This document shows positions 32,510-40,888 of a stretch of DNA of 64,000 bases, one piece after another. How positions within the stretch are numbered: position 1 is the stretch's first letter; every line of letters begins with the position of its first letter. The DNA is from Nitrososphaerota archaeon. Its GTDB lineage: Archaea; Thermoproteota; Nitrososphaeria; Nitrososphaerales; UBA183. The stretch is from contig JAFMAA010000002.1 in assembly GCA_029785235.1 (NCBI GenBank), positions 1-64,000 on the forward strand, read 5' to 3'. A program made the translations under genes and the position numbers. The notes beneath the pieces are model-generated. The model made no database searches. It was given only the letters and a program-made list of their open reading frames with translations, and was not told the origin of the DNA.

Positions 32510-33130
32510 TCATGGCAGAGGGTGGTTGCTGTCATACCGGCACGTTATGACGGTCGGCGGAATGGTCCCGGGGTACCATATCTCGGGGCACTCGAGGTTC
32601 TCTGGGTAGTCTGCTGAAGCATCGAATAGCTTGGCGCTCTCCCAGAACTTCCTTGCACTCTCCATCGGGTATTCTTGATCGTCTGCGGGGTGCCCAATTG
32701 CTTCCCGCCAATAGATACCGAACACAGCATCAGACAATGCCGTGTCTCCAATGGCGCCCTGGGCTTGGATGCGTCTCGCGTCGACAACCAGAGCCGCATC
32801 TCTCCCACAGCCGAAGTCATATCGTGGTTTCCCCCTTTCGTCTTCGCTAACGCTGGCTGCTCTACTGTTCTCGAAGCATTCATTTGTCTCGGGTGGTTGG
32901 AAGAACGTCGAGTACAGGCGACTTGGCAGATCAGGCCGCATCTCCTCTCGTACTGCCTCAAGAGTATGCTCTGATTTCATGTATGCCTCTAGTCGTTCCT
33001 CGTCGATGGTCTTGCCGTCGTCATCGTATGCCGTCCCACGCTTTGTGCGCTTGGAGACCCTGAACCCGTGAGCCATTATCGAACCTATCTTTTCGGAGTA
33101 TGTTGTGTGCAGTAGGACTGTGATAGCCAT
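32510..33130 (-). CDS. ADP-ribosyltransferase-like protein
   Basis: 206 aa. The start L-L-H-T-T-Y-S-E-K-I-G-S-I-M-A-H-G-F fits the first motif of KptA/DarT/PARP-type ARTs (L-x-H-x-T ... I-x-x-x-G). The middle has R-D-A-A-L-V-V-D-A-R-R-I, and the end E-I-W-Y-P-G-T-I-P-P-T-V-I carries a late glutamate typical of the third motif. It might modify host proteins, nucleic acids or RNA 2'-phosphates. It sits next to a P-loop kinase. Confidence 0.6.
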   Translation of the reverse strand: MAITVLLHTTYSEKIGSIMAHGFRVSKRTKRGTAYDDDGKTIDEERLEAYMKSEHTLEAVREEMRPDLPSRLYSTFFQPPETNECFENSRAASVSEDERGKPRYDFGCGRDAALVVDARRIQAQGAIGDTALSDAVFGIYWREAIGHPADDQEYPMESARKFWESAKLFDASADYPENLECPEIWYPGTIPPTVITCRYDSNHPLP

Positions 33131-33211
33131 CTAGTATTCGCCTCGGAATTCAGTAAACTTGCTGGAAACGGCGCATCGGCCAAAAAGGTGCCAATGCACC
33201 GTTCAGCAGTT

Positions 33212-34759
33212 CTACATCAGTGCGTTCTTCAGCTCGTTGAAGATCAGCGCCTGCCCGCCGCCAGGGTTAGCGGTGTAGAGGGTGAAGTTCTTCACGGGCG
33301 TCATCACCATCGTGTTGGTGCCGTAATCCTTGTCGACCACCATCCCTATGACCTTGTTGCGCGCAGTGAGCTTGCCGACCGTCTCCACGTCACGATCACT
33401 TACTTCTCCATCGGTTATGATGACGATCAGACAGTCCGTCTCATTGTGGACGCGGTCCAAGGGCAGTCGGAGTGAGGTACCGCCGTCAGGTGTGAACTCC
33501 AGCGCCTGCGCTAGCAGCTCCTGCGGCTTCCCGCGGAGCGGCACCACGACGCTGTTGAAGACGTATGCGTCCATGGGCAGCCGGTTGTCGATGGCGAACC
33601 CGCAGAGCGACGCTAGCACGTCGAACTCGTGCAGAAGCACCATTCTCCCCTTGAAGAGATCTCTGGTACTTCCAGATGTGTCGACGATGCCGATCACCTT
33701 CTTGAACCCCAGCTCCTTCTCGTATTTTGTGGGGACCCTGGTGAGAATGTACGAGGCCGGCGTCCTCCAGCGTCTCGGGTCGTTGGGATAGAGCGCCACG
33801 CTATCGATGGATAGGTTCCTGTCGCTGGGTCTGAAGTGCCTGCTTGATGGCGCGTATATCGGCTGACTGGCGCCCCCGATGAAGTCTTTGAAGCCAACCT
33901 GAGCCTTGTAGATCAGCTCTGCCGACTTTATTCGTCGGGCCTTGGAGAGCAGCTTTGCTGCCTCTGAGGTGGTGAGATCGGGGTCTTCGGTGAGGTCGAT
34001 TAGGTCTTCTGCGTCCAGCCCGAACTCGACAGCTATTTCCGCCAGCTTGTCGAGTTCGTCCTTTTCTGCCTTGCGCGGCACCATGCAGGGGCCCTTGCTG
34101 TCGTTCTCGTTGTGGTCGGTGAGCTCCCATATCATCTTTGCCGCGTCCACGACGAGTTGGGTGTCTTTGGTGGCCGGGTTTGTCCGTGCTTGGACAACCA
34201 GTCCCTTGATGTCGCTGACTAGCTTCTTGAACTCTTTGCGTGCTGGCACGGTATTGTCGGTGAGTATGTTGCCCCCGAAGAAGTGCTGGAACACCAGGTT
34301 GAGGACGTAATACCCATCGACATGAGCCGTGCCGGCGCTGTCATCCTGCTTGGTGGGGGGAAAGCGCTTGACCCATGACTCCTGTGTGGTTCTCATGTCG
34401 AACGTGTGGCCGTCGAATGTCTTACCATGGATGAAGATGTTGTTGACCGCGTCTCCTATGATGTTCAGAAGGTCTGCAGGGACGCCTCTTGGGAGTTTTT
34501 CATTGCCATAGGGGGATTTGAGGCCCGCCATGATCGCTGCCTGGAGGCGTTTTCCTTCGATGTAGGTGTAAGGGATTCCGCAAATCCTGGTGTGGTTGTA
34601 TTCATGCACGACGAACTCATGGATGTATGGCCAGATGTCCGATTCATGATGCCATTCAGGGATGTACATCACTTCTTGCTTGGTATCGATCGCGAACGTG
34701 CCAACCTTGGATACTTTGTGTGTCACTGGTGGAGGAGCTGGACGGATCCGCTCCTGCAT
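33212..34759 (-). CDS. Metallopeptidase-like VWA-domain protein
   Basis: Start uncertain: ATG at 34759 (515 aa, just past the upstream stop) or GTG at 34804 (530 aa). In the longer numbering H-E-Y-N-H (67-71) is a zincin motif, and N-I-I-G-D-A-V-N-N (114-122) supplies a likely third ligand. D-T-S-G-S (375-379) is the VWA MIDAS, followed by T-S and D-G-E in the usual order. This layout matches the putative metallopeptidase-VWA proteins that pair with MoxR ATPases. The MoxR partner is immediately upstream with overlapping ends. Confidence 0.8.
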   Translation of the reverse strand: MQERIRPAPPPVTHKVSKVGTFAIDTKQEVMYIPEWHHESDIWPYIHEFVVHEYNHTRICGIPYTYIEGKRLQAAIMAGLKSPYGNEKLPRGVPADLLNIIGDAVNNIFIHGKTFDGHTFDMRTTQESWVKRFPPTKQDDSAGTAHVDGYYVLNLVFQHFFGGNILTDNTVPARKEFKKLVSDIKGLVVQARTNPATKDTQLVVDAAKMIWELTDHNENDSKGPCMVPRKAEKDELDKLAEIAVEFGLDAEDLIDLTEDPDLTTSEAAKLLSKARRIKSAELIYKAQVGFKDFIGGASQPIYAPSSRHFRPSDRNLSIDSVALYPNDPRRWRTPASYILTRVPTKYEKELGFKKVIGIVDTSGSTRDLFKGRMVLLHEFDVLASLCGFAIDNRLPMDAYVFNSVVVPLRGKPQELLAQALEFTPDGGTSLRLPLDRVHNETDCLIVIITDGEVSDRDVETVGKLTARNKVIGMVVDKDYGTNTMVMTPVKNFTLYTANPGGGQALIFNELKNALM

Positions 34760-34760
34760 C

Positions 34761-36329
34761 TCACTGACTACTTGCCTTACTTCCGAGTGTTTTGAGTGCG
34801 CCACTTATGTCCACCTTCTTGTCAAGCATGCCAAGAAGTTCTCCATCGTCTTCCGAGATGGCAACTTCCTTCATCCTCTCCAAGAACTCGTCGAGGAAGG
34901 CAAGGACGACTGGGACATCTTTGTTGTCGTTGCGTATCTTCAGGCCGTCCTTTATGTTGCGTGTCTTTACGAACTCCTCGATTCGGCTGAACTGGTCTGA
35001 GAAGTTGATGAGAAGCTCGTTGTACCTCTTGATGATCTCGTCAGTTGACTTCAGTATGTCGGCTTTGAAGTCTGCACTCCACTTGATGCGGTGAGGGAGA
35101 GCGTGCCTCAAGGCGAATATGACGTCTTTGGCTGTTGCTACCCGCCTCCCCTCTATGAAGGCACTGGCCTTGATGGCGTTGTTGACGGCTATGGAGCTGC
35201 GCACCTTTGTGACGTTGGCCTTTGAGCATATCGACCAGTTGTCTTCGCCGGCGGCTCCTCCGAACTTGCAGAGCTCGCACAAGTGTTCTACCGCAAAGAC
35301 GTCGGCGCCATCGGCTTTCTCCTTCCCTTCTACATTGAAGTAGCACTTCGACATAGCGGAGAGCAGCCCAGCCACGAACACCTGTATCTCTGTGGGGATG
35401 GTGACGCTCTTGTAGAGCTGGCGTGCCTCGTGAAGCGCCTCTATGGGAAGGGGGTCTACGGCGGGTTCGTCAGAGTCGAACCTGGTCTGCATTGTGCGAA
35501 TTTCTGCCGTTGTTGGGGATGACACGAATGCGCTGAACATGTATCTGTCGAGCGACGCGAAGTCTATCATGGAAACGTTCGTCTGATAGTTGTCGTTGAG
35601 GGGGTTGGTAAGGAGCACTATCGCTTCTGGCTCTACGTGGCCAGTCCCGACGACCGAGTCATACTCCCTATCGTTGAGCATGTTGTGGAGTATGCTGATC
35701 AGCCTCGGATTCTTGAAGACCTCGTCAAGCACTATGAAGTCGGCGCTGGCCATGTAGTTGCGCTTCACCATGTGAGGCGGGGTATCCTTCAACAACAGAG
35801 GGTTGTCAATGCCGTACCCTATGACGTCCTCCTGCTCAGAGAAAGTGTTGACCTGCCTGATGTACATGTCAAGCGGAACTCTGATGGGGTCGCCCTTCAT
35901 GGTGTACTTCAGGGCGTCGATGTTGGCCGACACCTCTATTTTGCCGCCGTATTGCGCATATTGGATGTCAATCCCGGCCAGCAGGTTGCGTGCAAGCATG
36001 TCCTCGTCGACTTTCAGGTCTTCGGCCATCACGTGGAGACGCGACTTCAGTTGCTCGGCGTTCTCGACGCTGAATTTCATGTGATAGACAGGCTTTGTGA
36101 AGAGCTTGCCTAGGAACTTCGACATGCTCGTCTTATAGGTCCCATGAGACCCGTAGAGCAACACAGTCCCCTTGGTCAGAAGGCCGCAGAGGAGGGTCTT
36201 GATAGCATCTCTTTGGGTCAACCCCATGTAAGTCGTAGAGACCAGTTCTGTGATGTTCTTCAGGGCCTTTGAGACGTTGTTGAAGTTCTCGTCGGTTACT
36301 GTTTGTGCTTCTTGCTTCTTCTTTGGCAT
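34761..36329 (-). CDS. MoxR-type AAA+ ATPase
   Basis: 522 aa. Variant Walker A G-S-H-G-T-Y-K-T-S (about 61-69), Walker B F-I-V-L-D-E-V-F-K-N with N-P-R-L, and sensor-1/arginine region L-T-N-P-L-N-D ... S-L-D-R-Y. MoxR ATPases remodel or load cofactors into partners together with VWA proteins. The coupled VWA gene downstream supports a two-component chaperone. Both are large for the family. Confidence 0.85.
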   Translation of the reverse strand: MPKKKQEAQTVTDENFNNVSKALKNITELVSTTYMGLTQRDAIKTLLCGLLTKGTVLLYGSHGTYKTSMSKFLGKLFTKPVYHMKFSVENAEQLKSRLHVMAEDLKVDEDMLARNLLAGIDIQYAQYGGKIEVSANIDALKYTMKGDPIRVPLDMYIRQVNTFSEQEDVIGYGIDNPLLLKDTPPHMVKRNYMASADFIVLDEVFKNPRLISILHNMLNDREYDSVVGTGHVEPEAIVLLTNPLNDNYQTNVSMIDFASLDRYMFSAFVSSPTTAEIRTMQTRFDSDEPAVDPLPIEALHEARQLYKSVTIPTEIQVFVAGLLSAMSKCYFNVEGKEKADGADVFAVEHLCELCKFGGAAGEDNWSICSKANVTKVRSSIAVNNAIKASAFIEGRRVATAKDVIFALRHALPHRIKWSADFKADILKSTDEIIKRYNELLINFSDQFSRIEEFVKTRNIKDGLKIRNDNKDVPVVLAFLDEFLERMKEVAISEDDGELLGMLDKKVDISGALKTLGSKASSQ

Positions 36330-36330
36330 T

Positions 36331-36921
36331 CTACTTCTTCCTCCTTACCTTCGGGCGTACCTGTACGATTTCGACGTCGGCATTGTAGAGCCGCACTACC
36401 TTGTGGCCGTCGCTGAAATGGCCTTCTGGCTGGTCCAGCCACTTGCTCGGCCACTTGGCCTCTGAGCCACTGGTGCACCTGATGTACAGGATTCCACAGG
36501 TGGCACAGTAGTCGATCGTCTTGGGTGGCGAGGTGCATTCTACAGGAAGCGGATTTGGACCAGGTCTGATCCTCTTGCTCCCCTTGCCCTTGTAGGACAT
36601 CTCAAGTAGCTCGCGGGTCGAGTAGAGCCTGCCTGACTTTGCCATAACGCCGGCCTTGATCAGCGCCTGCTTCTCCTCGGCTGTGAGCGATGGTTTGGCC
36701 TTGGATTTGTTGCCAGGGGTGTAGCTCTTCAGTGCTCTTGTCTGGCGTATGTAGGCGCTGATGCTACCGGATGTCTGAAGCAGCCCGAAGCTCGGTGAGA
36801 ACCGATGCTTAACGGAGTCTGCCGCAGCCTTTAGGGCCTGTTTGTCTGTAAGGCGCGTCTCGTCGTCTGTGACGAGCTTCACGGCGACCGTGGTCTCGTA
36901 ATATCTTGTTGTCGCAGCCAT
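36331..36921 (-). CDS. Hypothetical basic protein, 196 aa
   Basis: Started at the ATG with an AGGTGAC site. Basic and helical N-terminal 120 residues, then a CATCGILYIRC segment that may bind metal, and a basic C-terminus (RPKVRRKK). It lies just upstream of the MoxR gene and may belong to that unit. Confidence 0.65.
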   Translation of the reverse strand: MAATTRYYETTVAVKLVTDDETRLTDKQALKAAADSVKHRFSPSFGLLQTSGSISAYIRQTRALKSYTPGNKSKAKPSLTAEEKQALIKAGVMAKSGRLYSTRELLEMSYKGKGSKRIRPGPNPLPVECTSPPKTIDYCATCGILYIRCTSGSEAKWPSKWLDQPEGHFSDGHKVVRLYNADVEIVQVRPKVRRKK

Positions 36922-36930
36922 GTTAGTCAC

Positions 36931-37524
36931 CTAGTCGAACTCCCCCTCGATTTCGAGAGTTGTTTCGTTGAAACGTGCGCGTGCCATCCTGATGCCCAGC
37001 GAGATGTCCTTTGCTTTGGTACCGTCTGGGAGCAGAAAGACCCCTATCTCCTTGCCGTTGAACATTGCACGGCTCGGCATGTTGAACACCCGTTGGAAGA
37101 ACTCTCGGGCTAGCTTGGGCGATGCGAACGCATCTTCCCGCACGTAGAGGGACCGAGGGCCCGAAATGTCGCGCCCTTCGTCGAGACAAAGGGAGATGAC
37201 AGCATATCTACAGAATTCTTGCTGCTTCATTTGGTGCTTACCTCGTACACTTTCGCCCGGCCGATCGTCCCAACTTGTTTGAATCGAGTCGGGATAACCT
37301 GCTTTGTGGTTCCCGTAGACCAGCCTTCCCCGCCTCATAACAACGCCATCAGGGAGTTCGCCCTTGGTCATTACATATAGCCGGGCCCACTCAATGAGTT
37401 CATTGACTGTGAGGTTGCCCGACAGGGCCTTCTGCGCCAGGCTCCTGAAACGAGAGGCTTTCTTCCCGGATGGAAACTTGCCGTAGTCGGGGTTGTCGGG
37501 GCCTGTTACCTCGCTCTTGGGCAT
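36931..37524 (-). CDS. Hypothetical protein, 197 aa
   Basis: Not recognised. A helical N-terminal region, a central basic G/R loop (MRRGRLVYGNHKAGYP), and a C-terminal alpha/beta part (MFNGKEIGVFLLPDG ... LEIEGEFD). The overlapping frame at 36923-37189 was rejected for its composition. Confidence 0.65.
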   Translation of the reverse strand: MPKSEVTGPDNPDYGKFPSGKKASRFRSLAQKALSGNLTVNELIEWARLYVMTKGELPDGVVMRRGRLVYGNHKAGYPDSIQTSWDDRPGESVRGKHQMKQQEFCRYAVISLCLDEGRDISGPRSLYVREDAFASPKLAREFFQRVFNMPSRAMFNGKEIGVFLLPDGTKAKDISLGIRMARARFNETTLEIEGEFD

Positions 37525-37526
37525 GG

Positions 37527-37940
37527 TCAGTGGCTCCTGTATGGCTCGTATGCCCTGATCGCACTGTGGTTGTCGCTGATCCGCTCCCGGAATTTCACGC
37601 CTATGCCCCTCTTGGCAAGCGCGTCGATGAGCTTCGTCGCGTCAGAGTCTTCCTCCAGGTATGCAAACTGTTTCCTCATGTAGGAATACCCTGAGATGAC
37701 CTTGGCGATGTCGAGCTCGGCGAGGACGTCCTTCCTCACTCTGACCCATCCATGCCCAGAGTCGCTGAAAGCGTAGAGCATGAAAGTGCCAGACTTGCCT
37801 CTCCGAAGGAACTGAAGCTGCCGCTCGCACTCAACCCTAGGAGACTCAGGGTTTCCAATCTGCACGGTAGTTTGCACGCTCAATTGCCCCACTCCTCTAC
37901 GCGTTTCGCCAGCCCCTCTGGTGTTGTAGCGTCGCACCAC
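37527..37940 (-). CDS. Hypothetical protein, 137 aa
   Basis: GTG start. Beta-rich N-terminus with many Arg, then SGTFMLYAFSDSGHGWVRV and a helical C-terminus. Not recognised. Confidence 0.6.
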   Translation of the reverse strand: MVRRYNTRGAGETRRGVGQLSVQTTVQIGNPESPRVECERQLQFLRRGKSGTFMLYAFSDSGHGWVRVRKDVLAELDIAKVISGYSYMRKQFAYLEEDSDATKLIDALAKRGIGVKFRERISDNHSAIRAYEPYRSH

Positions 37941-37980
37941 TCTTTCACTAACCGTGCTAGACGGTTTGTGAGTGCTTCGT

Positions 37981-38286
37981 CTACCACGACGAGTCTACCT
38001 CTAGAAGCTGTATGACAGAAGATGGAATCAACACACGCACTGTGTGCTCGCGCTTCTTGTTGTACTTCGACTGGGAATTTGGATCGTCGTATCTCGTCTC
38101 ATGCCGGCACCACCACACTTCAGAACCCCCCAATGAGATATCATGGTAGTCCTTGACTTTCAGAACGCCAGATGCACCTACTTCCAAGCGGGTCTTTATC
38201 GAAGCCTCATCGTTGGCGCTTCGGAAGTGCACCTTCACTGACATCATTACAACATCGTGCTTGTCCATGAATTGAATTTCAAGCAT
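37981..38286 (-). CDS. Hypothetical protein, 101 aa, weak tag-like end
   Basis: A beta-sandwich-like protein (MLEIQFMDKHDVVMMSVKVHF ...). Its end, PSSVIQLLEVDSSW, resembles the shared tag loosely (compare NDSSTLLQLLAPDST in the 1653 product). I do not count it as a firm member. It follows a strong terminator, so it starts a unit. Confidence 0.6.
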   Translation of the reverse strand: MLEIQFMDKHDVVMMSVKVHFRSANDEASIKTRLEVGASGVLKVKDYHDISLGGSEVWWCRHETRYDDPNSQSKYNKKREHTVRVLIPSSVIQLLEVDSSW

Positions 38287-38311
38287 GTCTCTCTTTCACT
38301 CTCTTGTTTGC

Positions 38312-38318
38312 TAAAAAC
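38312..38318 (-). promoter_or_regulatory. Candidate promoter element GTTTTTA
   Basis: GCGTTTTTAGCAAACAAG on the minus strand, about 30 nt before the ATG at 38286. The GTTWWA-GC-AAACAA arrangement is shared with the element near 46112 and, more loosely, that near 38872. The T-run may also serve the upstream terminator. Confidence 0.4.
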
Positions 38319-38324
38319 GCCGGC

Positions 38325-38361
38325 GCCCGGCACGTGCGCGTCACAGATATGCGGGCCGGGC
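38325..38361 (-). terminator. GC-rich hairpin followed by T-run
   Basis: Arms GCCCGGC/GCCGGGC (7 bp) downstream of the 38372 stop. On the minus strand GCCGGCG and then TTTTT follow. It looks like an intrinsic terminator at the end of the 38372 gene. Confidence 0.6.
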
Positions 38362-38371
38362 TCGCGGCAGC

Positions 38372-38848
38372 TTACTTCGTGGTCTTCCGGGTCTGCTTGT
38401 GCTTCAGCCCAGAGAAGAGTTTGGTCGACCCCGGGTTCGCCGTCAGATACTCCTTATGGACGACCGTGGGTGTAACAAGCTCGTTCAAAGGCGTGGCGAT
38501 GTCCGCAAGGGAGAGACCAGGGAACTTCGGTGGGTCCTTGAGAACGTCCTCTATCTTCTTGGCGAACTCGGCTGGGGTTCCCGTCTCTGTGGCCACTTGG
38601 GTGGTGATCCCGCCGTCCTTTACCATCTTGCCTGCCTTGAGTATCTGGCACGTTACCTCTGATGTGTAGTATGGAATAATGACGTAGTCGACTTCCCTCT
38701 TTGACTGTGCTGAGTCCTTCCTCGCAAGAACCAGTGCTTTCTTATGCGTAGACTCGATGCCTACGACCCGTAGAGTATTAGTCTTGGGTTGTAGAGTGAG
38801 CACGGCGAACCTTCGTCCAAACTGGTCTGTATCCGGTTTCTTGGCCAT
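38372..38848 (-). CDS. Hypothetical protein, 158 aa
   Basis: An alpha/beta soluble protein between two hairpin terminators, so probably transcribed on its own. Starts MAKKPDTDQFGRRFAVLTL, with a basic end (KHKQTRKTTK). Unknown function. Confidence 0.65.
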   Translation of the reverse strand: MAKKPDTDQFGRRFAVLTLQPKTNTLRVVGIESTHKKALVLARKDSAQSKREVDYVIIPYYTSEVTCQILKAGKMVKDGGITTQVATETGTPAEFAKKIEDVLKDPPKFPGLSLADIATPLNELVTPTVVHKEYLTANPGSTKLFSGLKHKQTRKTTK

Positions 38849-38871
38849 GTTAGTTTTCCCCCTTGTTTGGA

Positions 38872-38877
38872 TAAAAC
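38872..38877 (-). promoter_or_regulatory. Candidate promoter element GTTTTA
   Basis: CCGTTTTATCCAAACAAGG on the minus strand, about 29 nt before the ATG at 38848, directly after the 38882 hairpin. The shared AAACAAG downstream of the T-rich core recurs at 38312 and 46112. Confidence 0.4.
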
Positions 38878-38881
38878 GGCA

Positions 38882-38907
38882 CCTGGAGCCTCTAGAGAAG
38901 CTCCAGG
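38882..38907 (-). terminator. 8-bp hairpin overlapping the 38892 stop
   Basis: Perfect arms CCTGGAGC/GCTCCAGG with a 10-nt loop. The stem overlaps the last codons of the 38892 gene and a GTTTTA run follows, the arrangement of an intrinsic terminator. Confidence 0.65.
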
Positions 38908-39959
38908 AACACTGCCGCCTTGTCTCCCTTCAGGGCCAATGCCGCAAGCCGGAGGTTTTCTTCGGCTGTAGCCCTTGGAGCTATCTGGAGGAATTGTGCC
39001 ACTACCTCGGATGCGTGCTGGATTGCCTGTGCCTTGTCCGCCTTCTTTGACTTGAGCGCATCTACTACGTCGTCAAGGACGTTGAAGACCTGCGACGTAG
39101 AATCCGCACCGCTCACAACCAGCTTCTGTCTCAACTTCTTGTACTTCGCATTGACAGCCTTCGGCTTCCCGGCGGCTGCTTCGGCGAGGAGGTGCACAAA
39201 GACGCTGAGCTCATTCTTGAAGCGGTCCTCTATGGCTTTCACCATCTCCGCTTCCTTCACCTGCATGCGCTTCTTGAGGTTGTCAAGGCCCGCCTTCTCC
39301 TCGTCTGATATCTTGCCCAGCATGCTCTTTACGCGGTCCTCCGCATACTTGACGTAGACTGATGGCTCGATCCAGATCTGGCTGTGCTCCACCCTCATAG
39401 GATAGACGGAGTTAGGCGGGGTCGTGACGCTGATACCGTAGCTTGCAAGGTAGTCCCTTACTTCAGCCCACCGCTTGCTAGTACTGTACCTGTCAATCCC
39501 GTCGATCACCATCTTCTTCATGAGGCGAGTATTCAGCTCGTCTATCTCCTCCTGAAGGTCAGGGATCTTGTTCACCATGACGATGTGAACCCGCTTCTTC
39601 CCTATTGTGAGAATGTCCCCGTGGTTCTGCAGAATGTTGTACCTGACAGTCCTAAGGCGCTTGAGGAGATTCGGGATGTAGAGCGGGACCCAGTAGAACG
39701 TCGCCGCCTTACTGTTCTTGCCGTACCCCACGAACACCCTCTTACCTCCCTTGGCCACCCCCTTCCGGTAGCGACTGTCGATGGACTTCAGCTTCCTGGT
39801 AAGACCGGTGACGAACTCCATGTGCTTGGCGTTAGGAATCGACGAAATGTCGACCGTCAGCTTAAGGAGCTCCTCAGATGGACCCTCTAGCTCGATCTGT
39901 TCGCTGTTGAACAGGACCCGCTTGCCCAACCGTACCTTTGTCTGTTTTACCTGCTGCAT
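38892..39959 (-). CDS. Large tagged protein, 355 aa
   Basis: Started at the ATG with an AAGTGAG site. Beta-rich first 130 residues, then helical with coiled-coil segments (EEIDELNTRLMKKM, LDNLKKRMQVKEAEMVKAIEDRF). It ends DKAAVFLELL. This is the largest protein with the terminal tag at its C-terminus, though its tag lacks the D/N-P pair. Function is unknown. Confidence 0.7.
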   Translation of the reverse strand: MQQVKQTKVRLGKRVLFNSEQIELEGPSEELLKLTVDISSIPNAKHMEFVTGLTRKLKSIDSRYRKGVAKGGKRVFVGYGKNSKAATFYWVPLYIPNLLKRLRTVRYNILQNHGDILTIGKKRVHIVMVNKIPDLQEEIDELNTRLMKKMVIDGIDRYSTSKRWAEVRDYLASYGISVTTPPNSVYPMRVEHSQIWIEPSVYVKYAEDRVKSMLGKISDEEKAGLDNLKKRMQVKEAEMVKAIEDRFKNELSVFVHLLAEAAAGKPKAVNAKYKKLRQKLVVSGADSTSQVFNVLDDVVDALKSKKADKAQAIQHASEVVAQFLQIAPRATAEENLRLAALALKGDKAAVFLELL

Positions 39960-39965
39960 GTGCAC

Positions 39966-40829
39966 TCACTTCTTTACAACCGGGATTGGAGCTGATCGCT
40001 CGACTTCCTCCTCATAGTGCTGGACCTTCTCCTTCATCGCTTTCACGATTGCCCTCACCCGCGTCTTGTTGGCATTCACTCTAAGAACACCAATCGAGTC
40101 AAGCGTGGTCGTAATCCAGATCGCCGGCGCATTGGTAGGGAGCGGCTTGAAGGCCCTCTCCAGCATGTCGTAGAACTTGCCAGACAGCTCATACGTTTTG
40201 TGGGTTTTGTCGCTCTTCAAGATGCCAGCATACACCAAGCTGTTGACAGTCGCCGAGACATTGCTAGGCTCATACCCGCAGTCCAGAAGCTCCTTCACGA
40301 GCTTTTCGCTCCGCATAGAAGCAAGGATGAGCGCCACTTGCTGGATCTCAAGCCGCCTAGCATAAGTGGTGAATACCTGCTGGTATGCTAGTTCGAACCC
40401 GTCTGTTTTGGCGGTACTGACAAGGGCCCGCAGTTTCGCAAAGTCAATGTCAAGCCCTTGGCTACGCCAGCGGTCAACAAGGACAACTTGGTCTGTCTTG
40501 TTTAGTCTTGCTATCCACATAGCAAAAGATAGCGGTATGTGGAATTGATTGGTTGCTGTTGATGGTTCTACGTGAAGCATGTTTGCGAGTGTTCCAACGA
40601 AGTTCTTGGCCTGGCCGCTTCGGCTCACTGCTACCTGCGGGATTATTGACTTGTCGAGCCGTGACATAGTTTCAATGAATACGGCTGTTGTGTTCTTGTT
40701 TAGGCCTCTTGACTCACAGTACTTGGAAAATGTCTTCCTTTTCTGCATGCCTGGCTTTGTGAACGAATCGATATCGTTCTTGAGCTTGAGGTAGACCTCA
40801 TTCACATTGTACATTTTCATGTCTTCCAC
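39966..40829 (-). CDS. Helical regulator-like protein, about 287 aa
   Basis: Start ambiguous among GTG 40838, GTG 40829 and ATG 40820; the AGGTGATT site favours 40829. Helices throughout, with L-L-D-C-G-Y-E-P-S-N-V-S-A-T-V-N-S-L-V-Y-A-G-I-L (about 180-205) resembling a winged-helix with its recognition helix. It follows the ParB-like gene, so a partition or transcription role is possible. Confidence 0.6.
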   Translation of the reverse strand: MEDMKMYNVNEVYLKLKNDIDSFTKPGMQKRKTFSKYCESRGLNKNTTAVFIETMSRLDKSIIPQVAVSRSGQAKNFVGTLANMLHVEPSTATNQFHIPLSFAMWIARLNKTDQVVLVDRWRSQGLDIDFAKLRALVSTAKTDGFELAYQQVFTTYARRLEIQQVALILASMRSEKLVKELLDCGYEPSNVSATVNSLVYAGILKSDKTHKTYELSGKFYDMLERAFKPLPTNAPAIWITTTLDSIGVLRVNANKTRVRAIVKAMKEKVQHYEEEVERSAPIPVVKK

Positions 40830-40843
40830 TACAATCACCTATT

Positions 40844-40888
40844 GGTTCTCAAAAAAGAACCGCCGGGAGGGACTTAACGTCCCTCCGG
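40844..40888 (-). terminator. Double hairpin after the ParB-like gene
   Basis: Two adjacent inverted repeats. 40863-40888 (CCGGGAGGGAC/GTCCCTCCGG, one bulged base) overlaps the stop codon of the 40874 gene. 40844-40861 (GGTTCT/AGAACC) has a T-run loop on the minus strand. Together they look like a strong terminator that ends just before the next gene. Confidence 0.65.

Noticed and set aside
37981..38286. Counting PSSVIQLLEV as a tag
   Set aside because: Only weakly similar and followed by four residues; it lacks the D/N-P pair, so it was left out of the core set.
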